Shown here piece after piece: positions 29,034 through 39,270 of a stretch of DNA of 40,618 nucleotides (positions are counted from its first letter, which is position 1; every line of letters begins with the position of its first letter). The notes below the pieces were generated by a model. That model was not told where the DNA came from, searched no databases, and was given only the letters and a program-made list of their open reading frames with translations. Origin of the DNA: Alphaproteobacteria bacterium. GTDB taxonomy: Bacteria; Pseudomonadota; Alphaproteobacteria; JAPYRI01. Location of the stretch: positions 1 to 40,618 of the forward strand of contig JAPYRI010000017.1 in the NCBI GenBank assembly GCA_029941135.1, given 5' to 3'. The translations under genes and the position numbers were made by a program.

Positions 29034-29107
29034 TGGAGGCCACGTCCGGATTCGAACCGGAGTAAACGGATTTGCAGTCCGCTGCGTAGCCTCTCCGCCA
29101 CGTGGCC
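29034..29107 (-). tRNA. tRNA-Cys (anticodon GCA), CCA encoded
   Basis: Minus strand GGCCACGTGGCGGAGAGGCTACGCAGCGGACTGCAAATCCGTTTACTCCGGTTCGAATCCGGACGTGGCCTCCA. Confidence 0.95.
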
Positions 29108-29323
29108 GCCTTATTTCGTTCCTGCAATTCCCGGAACGAGGTGCCGAGTACATGCACGCTAGAACCGCCATTTGCAAGTCCCTTTTCCGGGGTTTCATTG
29201 GCGTCGCCCGCTGATTGTTTCAGGCAGTCCAAGGGGGATCAGCGTTGTCATTGACCCGGCTCGGTCGTATAACTCGAATAAGAACAACGGCATTCTGGCT
29301 ATTTTGAAAAGTCTGGGAAAATC

Positions 29324-29977
29324 ATGAGCGACCTATCTATTGCTCGTGTGAATATGGTCGAGGGACAAATTCGCGCAAACAAGGTGACTGATCGCCGGAT
29401 CGTCGAGGCCATGGCTGCTGTGCCCCGCGAAAAATTCGTGTCTAAATTATTGGCCGGCGTTGCCTATATTGATGAAGACATCCCTATAGCGCCGGATCGT
29501 TATTTACTTGAACCTATGGTGTTCGCACGGTTGCTCCAAGCCGCTGCAATTGGACCGGACGACGTGGTTCTCGATATCGGCTGCGGCACGGGATACTCGG
29601 CGGCAATATTAGCGCATTTGGCGGCTGCGGTGGTTGCACTTGAGAACGATCAAGGTCTCGCCGACGGCGCGATCGAAAAATTGGCCGAACTCGGGGCAGA
29701 CAATGTAGCGGTTGTGAGCGGAAAACTGTCAAAAGGTTTCCCGGATCAGGGCCCATATGATGTGGTTGTTATAAATGGTAGCGTAGAACGCATCCCGGAA
29801 AACATCGTTTCGCAAGTGTCAAACGGCGGGCGCATAGTCGCGGTAATCAACGAAAGCGGCATTGGCAGGGCCACCCTCATGCGTGTTCAAGACGGACAAA
29901 TAGCGGGTATTCCACTATTCGAAACATCGGTTCCATCCCTGCCGGGTTTCGGTCAGGCGCGGGGATTTGTATTTTAG
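29324..29977 (+). CDS. pcm: protein-L-isoaspartate O-methyltransferase family protein
   Basis: MVEGQIRANKVTDRRIVEAMAAVPREKFV; VLDIGCGTGYSAAILAHLA. Confidence 0.9.
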   Translation: MSDLSIARVNMVEGQIRANKVTDRRIVEAMAAVPREKFVSKLLAGVAYIDEDIPIAPDRYLLEPMVFARLLQAAAIGPDDVVLDIGCGTGYSAAILAHLAAAVVALENDQGLADGAIEKLAELGADNVAVVSGKLSKGFPDQGPYDVVVINGSVERIPENIVSQVSNGGRIVAVINESGIGRATLMRVQDGQIAGIPLFETSVPSLPGFGQARGFVF

Positions 29978-30016
29978 CAAAGGCTGGCTTGCTCCTGCCG
30001 CAACTCTGGTGTCGCA

Positions 30017-31390
30017 ATGAAACGCCTTATTCCCTTGATTTCGGTTGGTCTTATTGGATTTGTGATGATACCTCATGCGCCTGCGGCGACTCTTGAGGAC
30101 GCCTTAGTCGGCGCGTATCGCACTAATCCGACTATACAAGCTGGCCGCGCGCAACAACGCGCAACAGACGAAACAGTGGCCCAAGCCATGTCGGGCTGGC
30201 GCCCCACTTTATCTAGCTTTGGGTCTTACAGTCATGTGCTCCAGGATTCTGGAATCGGTGGTGCAAACAGCACCGCCAACCCTGACGTAAAATACAACCC
30301 GGCGGGAATTGGGGCTAACCTGTCGCAGCCGTTGTTTCGTGGTGGGCGGACAATAGCCGGGATCCGGGAAGCGAAAAGTTCGGTCCAGGTCGGACGCGAG
30401 AATTTGATATCGATTGAACAGGTTGTACTGCTGCAGTCAATTACGTCTTATATGGATGTTTTCCAAGATCAGGCTGTTCTCGAACTCAACGGTCGCAATG
30501 TTCAGGTATTGACGCGCCAACTGGATGCAACGCGCGATCGTTTTGAAGTCGGTGAGATTACCCGTACCGACGTTGCTCAAGCCGAAGCCGCATTGTCTTC
30601 GGCGATTTCGAGCCGAACTCTGGCCGATGCACAGTTGACTGCAAGTCGGGCTGAATACACAAAATTAGTGGGTTCCGTTCCTAGCGATTTGGAGGAACCG
30701 GTATCCCTGCCGAACCTTCCGGGTAGCGAAGAAGAGAGCAAAGCTATGGCTCTTGCGGCCAATCCGTCTATAGGAGCGGCGAAACATACCGAAGCGGCGG
30801 CACGGCAGGGCGTAAAGGGGGCTGTGGGGGCGTTATTGCCGTCAGCCGACGCTACGGGAGAGATTTCGTATACCGATGATGCCAGCCAATTTGCCACGTT
30901 TGTGCGGGTAAAACGGGTCACGGGAGAGATCACCGTTCCCGTGTATCAAGCGGGCAGGGTGTATTCTCGAGTTCGTGAAGCGCGGCAAATTCACCGCCAA
31001 AGACGTCTGGAAGTGGTGGAAAATCAACGGCAAGTCATTGAGCAAGCCGTAACCACATGGTCAAATTTCAGCGCAGTTCAGAGCACGATTATTTCTCGTC
31101 AGGAACAAGTGCGGGCAAATGAGATCGCCCTTGAAGGCGTCAGGCAAGAGGCAATTGTGGGCTCACGGACAACTCTTGATGTTCTGGAGGAAGAACAGAG
31201 ATTGCTGGACTCGAGGGTTGAATTGATACGCGCCAAACGTGACCAGCAAGTGGCCGCCTACCAATTACTATCTGTGGTTGGTGGCATGACTGCGGCCAAG
31301 TTAAATTTGCCGGTGAACGTTTACGATCCCGACACCAACTACCATAAGGTTCGCAATGCCTGGATCGGCTTCGGACAGTCTGCCGAATAA
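30017..31390 (+). CDS. tolC: TolC family outer membrane protein
   Basis: Signal peptide; QPLFRGGRTIAGIREAKS; FEVGEITRTDVAQAEAALS; QEAIVGSRTTLDVLEEEQRLLDSRVELIRAKRDQQVAAYQLLS. Confidence 0.93.
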   Translation: MKRLIPLISVGLIGFVMIPHAPAATLEDALVGAYRTNPTIQAGRAQQRATDETVAQAMSGWRPTLSSFGSYSHVLQDSGIGGANSTANPDVKYNPAGIGANLSQPLFRGGRTIAGIREAKSSVQVGRENLISIEQVVLLQSITSYMDVFQDQAVLELNGRNVQVLTRQLDATRDRFEVGEITRTDVAQAEAALSSAISSRTLADAQLTASRAEYTKLVGSVPSDLEEPVSLPNLPGSEEESKAMALAANPSIGAAKHTEAAARQGVKGAVGALLPSADATGEISYTDDASQFATFVRVKRVTGEITVPVYQAGRVYSRVREARQIHRQRRLEVVENQRQVIEQAVTTWSNFSAVQSTIISRQEQVRANEIALEGVRQEAIVGSRTTLDVLEEEQRLLDSRVELIRAKRDQQVAAYQLLSVVGGMTAAKLNLPVNVYDPDTNYHKVRNAWIGFGQSAE

Positions 31391-31524
31391 GGCCGTTTAA
31401 GGTTGGCGCGGGCTCGTTTAGGTGCCATGCCTGCCATTAGCTTATCTCATTAACAAGGCTAGCTTTTTTGTTTGGGCTACCGTAGGGTTGCCCGCGAAAA
31501 CCACGTGCGAATGATGTTTTTAGT

Positions 31525-32061
31525 ATGAGCGAGTCTGAATCCGAACAACCAGAACCAACAATGGAGGAAATATTAGCCTCCATTCGCCGCATTATTTCGG
31601 AAGACGGCGAGGAAAATGACGCGCCCGAAGCAGACGAGCGGGCCGAAGCGGAAGCAGCATTTGAAGAAGAAATTGTTCTCGAACTGACTGATGTTGTGGA
31701 AGAGGCGCCGGTCGAGGAAATTTTCGATACTGAGCCGGAACCAGAGCCGGAGATCGAAACCGAGATTGAGATTATCGAAGAAGCGGGATCTGAAGCCAGT
31801 TACCAACCTATTCCAGAAGAATTAGAGCCGATAGGCGAAGATGAGAATTTAGTTTCTGATGCGCCTTCGGATGTTACAAGCAATACATTTACTCAACTCT
31901 CTGGCGCTATGCTCCTTCAAGGTTTGACCTTGGATGAATTGGTGCGTGAAATGCTAAAACCCATGCTTAAAGCTTGGCTTGACGGAAACTTGCCGCAGAT
32001 TGTAGAGCGCCTTGTGGAAAGGGAAATTGCCCGCCTGTCTGGTGGCAAACCGCGTGACTAA
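31525..32061 (+). CDS. popZ: DUF2497 / PopZ-like polar organising protein
   Basis: N-terminal EPTMEEILASIRRIISED, acidic middle, C-terminal LVREMLKPMLKAWLDGNLPQIVERLVEREIARL; located upstream of valS. Confidence 0.87.
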   Translation: MSESESEQPEPTMEEILASIRRIISEDGEENDAPEADERAEAEAAFEEEIVLELTDVVEEAPVEEIFDTEPEPEPEIETEIEIIEEAGSEASYQPIPEELEPIGEDENLVSDAPSDVTSNTFTQLSGAMLLQGLTLDELVREMLKPMLKAWLDGNLPQIVERLVEREIARLSGGKPRD

Positions 32062-32140
32062 CAGATAATTTGGTGCCGCGCGAAACCTTCGCTATCTTTC
32101 ACCTGAACCCGCGATCCTGATCAAAACGAAAATACCTGCA

Positions 32141-34804
32141 ATGCTGGATAAGACCTTTCGTCCTGATGAGGTCGAGCAAAAACACTACGAGCGCTGGGAG
32201 TCGAACGGCGCTTTTAAGTGCGGTCAGCGGCCTAGTGCTGAGCCGTTCACGATTGTAATTCCGCCTCCTAATGTGACTGGCAGTCTACATGTCGGCCACG
32301 CGCTGGATAATACACTTCAAGACATTCTAATCCGATTTGCTCGCATGCGTGGTTGCGACACCCTTTGGCAGCCGGGCACGGATCACGCGGGTATTGCTAC
32401 TCAAATGTTGGTTGAGCGGCAATTAGCGGAGGAAGGGCTTTCCCGCCATGATCTTGGCCGGGACACTTTTATCGAACGGGTTTGGGACTGGAAGGCACAA
32501 TCGGGCGGCACAATTACCCAGCAATTGCGCCGATTGGGTGCATCTTGCGATTGGTCGAGAGAACGTTTTACGATGGATGACGGTCTGTCTCAAGCCGTCC
32601 GCAAGGTATTTGTCGATCTGTATAAAAAGGGTCTCATTTATAAAGACAAGCGCTTGGTCAACTGGGACTGCGAGCTTCGAACGGCAATTTCTGACCTTGA
32701 AGTCGAGCAGCGAGAAATCCACGGACACATGTGGCATTTCAAATACCCCATTGAAGGCGAAGATAAATTATTCATAACCGTGGCCACTACACGCCCGGAA
32801 ACGATGCTCGGCGACACGGCAGTTGCGGTTCATCCCGACGATCCACGTTATGCAGATCTGGTGGGCAGGTATGTGGTTTTGCCATTGGTCGGACGACGCA
32901 TTCCGATTGTGGCCGACGCATACTCTGACTCCGAAAAGGGTACCGGCGCGGTCAAAATTACCCCTGCCCATGATTTCAATGATTTCGAAGTGGGGCGCAG
33001 GCACGATCTGCCTTTGGTCAATGTGCTGGATGACCAGGGCCGCATGAGCGACGAAGTGCCGGAAATTTACCGCGGACTCGATCGGTCCGAAGCCCGTAAA
33101 AAGGTTGTCACCGACCTGGAGGCAGCGGGCCTTGTTGTGGCAATTGAGGACCATGTGCTCCAGGTCCCCTATGGCGACCGGTCGGGCTCGGTCATAGAGC
33201 CGTGGCTCACAGATCAGTGGTACGCCGACGCGCAAACCTTGGCGAAACCGGCGATCGAGGCTGTAGAGTCGGGGAAAACCAAATTCATTCCAGCCAATTG
33301 GGAGAAGACGTACTTCCAGTGGATGCGCAATATTCAGCCATGGTGCATCTCAAGGCAGCTTTGGTGGGGTCATCAAATACCCGCTTGGTACGGCCCGGAT
33401 GGCGATGTGTTCGTTGCGGAAAATGAGCAAGATGCTCGCGCAGAAGCCGCCCTTAAATATGGCAATGAAGTGGTTCTGATACGCGATCCGGACGTATTGG
33501 ACACCTGGTTTTCCTCAGCACTTTGGCCTTTTTCCACTCTGGGATGGCCGGACGAAACGCCTGGAGTCGGCCGCTATTACCCGACTAATGTTTTAGTGAC
33601 CGGTTTCGACATTATCTTTTTCTGGGTGGCGCGGATGATGATGATGGGTCTTCATTGTATGGGGGGGGTTCCGTTCCGCGAAGTTTATATCCATGCCCTG
33701 GTGCGCGATGCGAGTGGCCAGAAAATGTCGAAAAGCCGCGGCAATGTGATGGACCCGCTGGTGTTGATCGACAAATTTGGCGCGGATGCTTTGCGATTTA
33801 CTTTGGCCGCCATGGAAGCTCAAGGGCGGGATATTAAACTCGATGAAAGTCGGATTGAAGGCTATCGTAATTTCGCGACGAAGCTTTGGAATGCGGCCCG
33901 CTTTTGCGAAATGAATGGCTGCCGCCGGGATCCCACGTTCGATCCGGCATCTTGCGAGCGCGCTGTCGACAAGTGGATAGTGGGTAAACTTGTTGAAACC
34001 CAACATGCGGTCACTAAAGCCCTTGAAGCATTCCGCTACAATGAAGCCGCTAACGCCATATACCAATTCACTTGGGGAACCTTTTGCGATTGGTACGTTG
34101 AATTCATCAAACCCTACTTCGGAGGAGAAGACGGGGCCGAAAAAACCCGAACTCAGAATACGGCGGCATGGGTGATCGACCAGATTTTGTCTCTTCTGCA
34201 TCCGTTTATGCCGTTTGTCACCGAAGAATTATGGGAACGGTTAGCTGAATCATCCGCTATTGAACGTGAAAGCATGCTCATTTTAGCGCCCTGGCCTGAG
34301 CACTCGGATAGCCTCATTGATCCTAAAATAGTCGCTGAGGTGGATTGGTTGATGGAACTTATTTCAAAGATTCGCGAAGTGCGTAGTGAGATGAATGTGC
34401 CAGCAGCGGCTAAAATTCCTATGCTGCTGACCGGTGGTGACGCTCAATCTGCTCGGCGTCTGAACTCCCACCTTGATGTACTTTTACGCTTGGCCCGCCT
34501 CGAAAGTGCGAATGTGGACGGCACAGTTCCCGCAGGATCGGCGCAAATCGTCCATGGCAACGCGACCATTGTGCTGCCGCTCGCTGGTGTGATCGATCTG
34601 GATCAGGAAAAAGCCCGGTTATCCAAGGCCCGCGGCAAGATTGAAGACGAAATCGGGAAAATCGACAAGAAGCTGGCGAACGAGAATTTCCTTGCCAAAG
34701 CGCCACCTCAGGTCATCGAGGAGCAACGGGTACGCCGCATCGACGCCGAAGCCGCGATAGCCAAGCTCTCAGAGGCACTCGACCGGCTGCCCACCAACGG
34801 TTAA
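32141..34804 (+). CDS. valS: valyl-tRNA synthetase
   Basis: PPPNVTGSLHVGHAL (HIGH), KMSKSRGNVMDP (KMSKS), C-terminal coiled coil. Confidence 0.98.
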   Translation: MLDKTFRPDEVEQKHYERWESNGAFKCGQRPSAEPFTIVIPPPNVTGSLHVGHALDNTLQDILIRFARMRGCDTLWQPGTDHAGIATQMLVERQLAEEGLSRHDLGRDTFIERVWDWKAQSGGTITQQLRRLGASCDWSRERFTMDDGLSQAVRKVFVDLYKKGLIYKDKRLVNWDCELRTAISDLEVEQREIHGHMWHFKYPIEGEDKLFITVATTRPETMLGDTAVAVHPDDPRYADLVGRYVVLPLVGRRIPIVADAYSDSEKGTGAVKITPAHDFNDFEVGRRHDLPLVNVLDDQGRMSDEVPEIYRGLDRSEARKKVVTDLEAAGLVVAIEDHVLQVPYGDRSGSVIEPWLTDQWYADAQTLAKPAIEAVESGKTKFIPANWEKTYFQWMRNIQPWCISRQLWWGHQIPAWYGPDGDVFVAENEQDARAEAALKYGNEVVLIRDPDVLDTWFSSALWPFSTLGWPDETPGVGRYYPTNVLVTGFDIIFFWVARMMMMGLHCMGGVPFREVYIHALVRDASGQKMSKSRGNVMDPLVLIDKFGADALRFTLAAMEAQGRDIKLDESRIEGYRNFATKLWNAARFCEMNGCRRDPTFDPASCERAVDKWIVGKLVETQHAVTKALEAFRYNEAANAIYQFTWGTFCDWYVEFIKPYFGGEDGAEKTRTQNTAAWVIDQILSLLHPFMPFVTEELWERLAESSAIERESMLILAPWPEHSDSLIDPKIVAEVDWLMELISKIREVRSEMNVPAAAKIPMLLTGGDAQSARRLNSHLDVLLRLARLESANVDGTVPAGSAQIVHGNATIVLPLAGVIDLDQEKARLSKARGKIEDEIGKIDKKLANENFLAKAPPQVIEEQRVRRIDAEAAIAKLSEALDRLPTNG

Positions 34805-34838
34805 ACTATTTTTTTGATTTCTGCGAAAGGGTCGCGAA

Positions 34839-36695
34839 ATGCCACCTTATCGATCACGAACCACCACCCATGGGCGAAATATGGCCGGTGCGCGGGCATT
34901 ATGGCGTGCGACCGGCATGACCGATGGTGATTTCGACAAACCGATTATCGCCATCTCCAACTCATTCACCCAGTTTGTGCCCGGCCACGTGCACCTAAAA
35001 GACATGGGGCAGATGGTCGCTCGTGAAGTTGAACGCGCTGGCGGGGTAGCTAAAGAGTTTAACACCATCGCCGTCGATGATGGGATCGCCATGGGTCACG
35101 ACGGCATGCTCTACAGTTTGCCGTCCCGGGATCTCATCGCTGATTCGGTCGAGTATATGGTCAACGCCCATTGCGCGGACGCCCTGGTATGCATTTCCAA
35201 CTGCGACAAAATAACGCCTGGCATGTTGATGGCGTCGTTGCGCCTCAATGTTCCAACCGTGTTTGTGTCTGGCGGTCCAATGGAAGCGGGGAAGGTCATT
35301 GCCGGCGACAAAGTGACGAAGTACGACTTGGTCGATGCCATAACCATGGCGGTTGATCCCAATGTTTCCGACGAAGAAACCCTAATCGTTGAACGCTCGG
35401 CCTGCCCCACCTGTGGGTCATGCTCGGGCATGTTCACGGCAAATTCGATGAATTGCCTGGTTGAAGCCATGGGACTCGGTTTACCAGGTAATGGCAGCAT
35501 GCTGGCGACCCATGCCATGCGCCGTGACATATTTCTGTGGGCCGGGCGAACCATTGTCGAGATGGCTCGTAAGTATTATGAGCACGATGACAGCTCGGTT
35601 TTGCCGCGTGAAATAGCAACTTTTGAAACTTTTGAGAACGCGATGATGCTCGATATCGCCATGGGAGGATCCACAAACACTGTCCTCCATCTGCTGGCAG
35701 CAGCTCACGAGGCTGGGGTCGACTTCACCATGAAAGACATTGATCGGCTGTCCCACAAAGTGCCCAACCTGTGTAAAGTCGCGCCTAGCACACCCGAATA
35801 CCACATGGAAGACGTCCATCGCGCGGGCGGTATCATGGCGATTTTGGGTCAACTTGACCGCATGGGAGTGTTGCATAGCACCCAGCCCACCATTCACAGC
35901 GCGACCATGGCCGATGCTCTCGATCAGTGGGACGTTAGCAGAACCAACCGTGAAGACGCGCACAATTTTTATTTGGCGGCACCCGGAGGCGTGCGCACGA
36001 CCGAAGCCTTTTCACAAGAGCGTAAATACACCGAACTGGATATTGACCGTGCCAACGGCTGTATTCGGGACGCCGACCATGCCTACAGCAAAGATGGCGG
36101 ACTTGCCGTGCTCTACGGCAATTTGGCCGAAGAAGGCTGCATCGTTAAAACCGCCGGCGTCGACAAAGATAATCTGACCCACTCGGGGCCAGCGCGCATT
36201 TTTGAAAGCCAGGATGCGGCTGTGGCCGGCATTATGGGCGGCGCTGTTTTGGAAGGTGACGTGGTTCTCATCCGTTATGAAGGTCCGCGCGGCGGTCCCG
36301 GCATGCAGGAAATGCTCTATCCAACCAGTTACTTAAAGTCCATGGGTCTGGGCAAAGCCTGTGCACTGGTCACTGACGGGCGCTTTTCCGGCGGTACCTC
36401 GGGATTGTCAATCGGGCATATATCGCCCGAGGCCGCCGAAGGCGGGTTGATTGGCCTGGTGGAAGAAAACGATACCATCCAGATCGACATCCCGAATCGT
36501 ATCATCAACGCTGATGTGACCGAGGATGTATTCGCTGAGCGCCGAACGGCTATGGACGCAAAGGGTGCAAGTGCTTGGAAGCCAAAGGAGAAAAGAAAAC
36601 GGATGGTGTCGCAAGCCCTACGCGCTTATGCCGCCATGACGACCAGCGCCTCCCGTGGCGCCGTGCGCGATGTGTCTCAAGTCGAACGCAGGTAA
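34839..36695 (+). CDS. ilvD: dihydroxy-acid dehydratase
   Basis: [75 protein letters not shown]. Confidence 0.98.
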   Translation: MPPYRSRTTTHGRNMAGARALWRATGMTDGDFDKPIIAISNSFTQFVPGHVHLKDMGQMVAREVERAGGVAKEFNTIAVDDGIAMGHDGMLYSLPSRDLIADSVEYMVNAHCADALVCISNCDKITPGMLMASLRLNVPTVFVSGGPMEAGKVIAGDKVTKYDLVDAITMAVDPNVSDEETLIVERSACPTCGSCSGMFTANSMNCLVEAMGLGLPGNGSMLATHAMRRDIFLWAGRTIVEMARKYYEHDDSSVLPREIATFETFENAMMLDIAMGGSTNTVLHLLAAAHEAGVDFTMKDIDRLSHKVPNLCKVAPSTPEYHMEDVHRAGGIMAILGQLDRMGVLHSTQPTIHSATMADALDQWDVSRTNREDAHNFYLAAPGGVRTTEAFSQERKYTELDIDRANGCIRDADHAYSKDGGLAVLYGNLAEEGCIVKTAGVDKDNLTHSGPARIFESQDAAVAGIMGGAVLEGDVVLIRYEGPRGGPGMQEMLYPTSYLKSMGLGKACALVTDGRFSGGTSGLSIGHISPEAAEGGLIGLVEENDTIQIDIPNRIINADVTEDVFAERRTAMDAKGASAWKPKEKRKRMVSQALRAYAAMTTSASRGAVRDVSQVERR

Positions 36696-36699
36696 GACG

Positions 36700-37473
36700 T
36701 CAAACCTCGGCTAATTCGCACCAAACGGGGACGTGGTCAGACGCTTTTTCCGTGCCGCGCACCGCCCTTTCGATTCCAGATGCGGCCAATCGGTCGGCGG
36801 CTTGCGGCGAAAGCAATAGGTGGTCAATTCGCATGCCTTGGTCCTTGTGCCAACTGCCGCCCCGGTGGTCCCACCAGCTGTAGGCGTGTAACCCCGGGTT
36901 GAGAATCTGATAAGCGTCGGTTAAGCCAAGGTTGAGAATGGATCGAAATCGGATCTGCTCCTCCGGATGAAAGCAAACGGTCCCGGCAAGCTCAATCGGG
37001 TCGTAAACATCACCCGGCTGTGGCGCCACGTTGTAGTCACCGCCGATCACCAAAGCCTCTTCATACTGCATAAGTTCGGCCGCGTGAGCGCGCAACCTTT
37101 CGAACCAGCGTAACTTGTATTCAAATTTGTCGGAGCCGACGGAACTGCCGTTCGGCACATAGACGCTAATCAGACGCACACCATTGGTGACGACTTCAAT
37201 ATAGCGCGCCTGGTCGTCTTCGGACTCTCCGGGCAGAACGGTTATCAAATCTTCGATGGGCCATTTTGAAAAGATCGCAACGCCGTTGTATGACTTTTGG
37301 CCGTGGAGCGCCAAGTTGTAGCCCAGGTCCTCGAATTCCAAAGTGGGAAATTTTTCATTGACGGTTTTGGTTTCCTGCAACAACACAACATCAGGCTTGA
37401 AGTCACGTAACCACGCCAGTGCATTGGGCATGCGTGCGCGTATGGAATTGACGTTCCAGGTTGCAATTTTCAT
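36700..37473 (-). CDS. xth: exodeoxyribonuclease III
   Basis: MKIATWNVNSIRAR; LLQETKT; IGGDYNVAP; RIDHLLLS. Confidence 0.96.
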   Translation of the reverse strand: MKIATWNVNSIRARMPNALAWLRDFKPDVVLLQETKTVNEKFPTLEFEDLGYNLALHGQKSYNGVAIFSKWPIEDLITVLPGESEDDQARYIEVVTNGVRLISVYVPNGSSVGSDKFEYKLRWFERLRAHAAELMQYEEALVIGGDYNVAPQPGDVYDPIELAGTVCFHPEEQIRFRSILNLGLTDAYQILNPGLHAYSWWDHRGGSWHKDQGMRIDHLLLSPQAADRLAASGIERAVRGTEKASDHVPVWCELAEV

Positions 37474-37485
37474 CGCAGGATTGCC

Positions 37486-37839
37486 TTAGACTGCAAATGA
37501 CGTTCCGCAACCGCAAGTCGATGTGGCATTCGGATTGTTGAGGGTAAAAAATGAACCGATCAAGTCTTCTACATAGTCGACTTCGGAGCCAAACAGGAAC
37601 ATGAGCGAGGAGGGGTCGACTATTACGGAAACACCGCTCTTTTCAACCACGACATCATCATCGGCTGCGGTGCTTTCGAAGTCGAAGCCATACTGAAAAC
37701 CGGCACAGCCGCCGCCGGACACTTTTATCCGCAACATGGCATTAGGCTGGTCCTCTTGTTCGCGTAACGCAACAATGCGTTTGACCGCGCTATCCGAAAT
37801 CGTAATGGGACCAGTTACGCCCGACATATGTTCAGCCAT
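37486..37839 (-). CDS. erpA: iron-sulfur cluster insertion protein (A-type carrier)
   Basis: Start MAEHMSGVTGPITISDSAVKRI; VSGGGCAGFQYGF; NPNATSTCGCGTSFAV Cys triad. Confidence 0.92.
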   Translation of the reverse strand: MAEHMSGVTGPITISDSAVKRIVALREQEDQPNAMLRIKVSGGGCAGFQYGFDFESTAADDDVVVEKSGVSVIVDPSSLMFLFGSEVDYVEDLIGSFFTLNNPNATSTCGCGTSFAV

Positions 37840-38054
37840 CTCACACCCTTTAACCAAGCCACTTACTAGGACACTATATCCTAACCCGAACTCAATAATC
37901 TTCCCTACAATAACTGGGATAAATTGCGCGATCTTCAATTGCCTTGCTAAAATAAACAAATATTGAAAGATTTCAAACGCTTAGATGAATTAAATAAGAG
38001 AAATATCGGGCATCTACCGTTGATACAGGCGTCTGAGAGAGCTAGGTTGCAGCC

Positions 38055-39239
38055 ATGAATCCTCTATTTACGCGCGCGCCGCCCTACAATCTTGCCCCTT
38101 ACGCCTCATTGGCTGAAAATAGCCGGGGGAGGCTCATCTCCGAGCCTGATGCCGAAACCCGCTCTCCATTTCAGCGGGACCGGGACCGTGTCATTCATTC
38201 CGCTGCATTCAGGCGCCTAAAATACAAAACTCAGGTCTTCGTGTTTCACGAAGGGGATTACTATCGGACGCGCCTCACCCATTCATTGGAAGTAGCGCAA
38301 ATCACGCGCTCAGTTTGCCGGGTGATGGGACTGGACGAAGATTTAGGCGAATGCCTTGCGCTCGCTCATGACTTGGGGCACACGCCGTTCGGACATGCCG
38401 GCGGCGAAGCTTTGGATGCGGTTATGGCGCCGTATGGCGGCTTTGATCATAACGCGCAAACATTGCGTATTCTGACCACATTGGAACATAGATATGCCGC
38501 GTTCGATGGTCTCAATTTAACCTGGGAAGCATTGGAAGGTATCTCCAAACACAATGGGCCCTTAACCGGGGCGCGGGCTCAAAAATCAAAGCCGCTGTTT
38601 GCTACCATCGCCGACTACAACGCGTGTCATGATTTGGAGCTTGATAGTTACGCAGGTGCAGAAGCCCAAGTGGCCGCGTTGGCCGACGATATTGCCTATA
38701 ACAATCACGATATTGACGACGGACTTCGGGCCGGTTTATTGACAGTGGAGCAACTCATTGAGTTGCCGCTGGTTGGCCCGGCTTTTCTCGAGGTATTGGA
38801 CACGTACCCTGATCTCGAACCTTCCCGATTAGCTCACGAAGCGGTGCGCCGTTTGATCAATCTCATGGTCAATGACTTGATTGCCGAATCTTCACAGCGA
38901 CTTACCACTGCAAAGCCCGAAACAGTCTCAGAAATTCGGGCGTTGGACCGGCCGATGATTGCGTTTTCTGACGTCATGTCCGAAAACGACAAAATGGTGA
39001 AAAACTTTCTGATGAAGCATTTGTATCGCCACCAAAGGGTCAACGAAATGACCGAGCATGCGAAACAGGTGGTCAGCAGGTTATTCCAGCAGTATATGAA
39101 CGAACCAGCGGCGTTGCCCGAAGATTGGCAAGCGGCAGAGGAAGTGAAAAACCCAATGGACCAGGCCCGCGTAGCGGCGGATTTTATCGCCGGCATGACC
39201 GACCGGTTCGCCCTGCAAGAATACGAAAAATTGGTTTAA
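38055..39239 (+). CDS. dgt: deoxyguanosinetriphosphate triphosphohydrolase-like protein (HD domain)
   Basis: SPFQRDRDRVIHSAAFRRLKYKTQVF; TRLTHSLEVAQI; LAHDLGHTPFGHAGG; ADDIAYNNHDIDDG. Confidence 0.96.
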   Translation: MNPLFTRAPPYNLAPYASLAENSRGRLISEPDAETRSPFQRDRDRVIHSAAFRRLKYKTQVFVFHEGDYYRTRLTHSLEVAQITRSVCRVMGLDEDLGECLALAHDLGHTPFGHAGGEALDAVMAPYGGFDHNAQTLRILTTLEHRYAAFDGLNLTWEALEGISKHNGPLTGARAQKSKPLFATIADYNACHDLELDSYAGAEAQVAALADDIAYNNHDIDDGLRAGLLTVEQLIELPLVGPAFLEVLDTYPDLEPSRLAHEAVRRLINLMVNDLIAESSQRLTTAKPETVSEIRALDRPMIAFSDVMSENDKMVKNFLMKHLYRHQRVNEMTEHAKQVVSRLFQQYMNEPAALPEDWQAAEEVKNPMDQARVAADFIAGMTDRFALQEYEKLV

Positions 39240-39270
39240 AGGCTGGTCCCTTGGGACCGGGCAGTACTGA

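Noticed and set aside
33593-34201. Minus-strand 202-aa ORF inside valS
   Set aside because: Antisense of a strongly conserved gene; no motif
39241-39262. GGTCCC-TT-GGGACC hairpin between dgt and argS
   Set aside because: Very short loop, no T-tract, only ~30 nt gap between co-directional genes; not convincing as terminator
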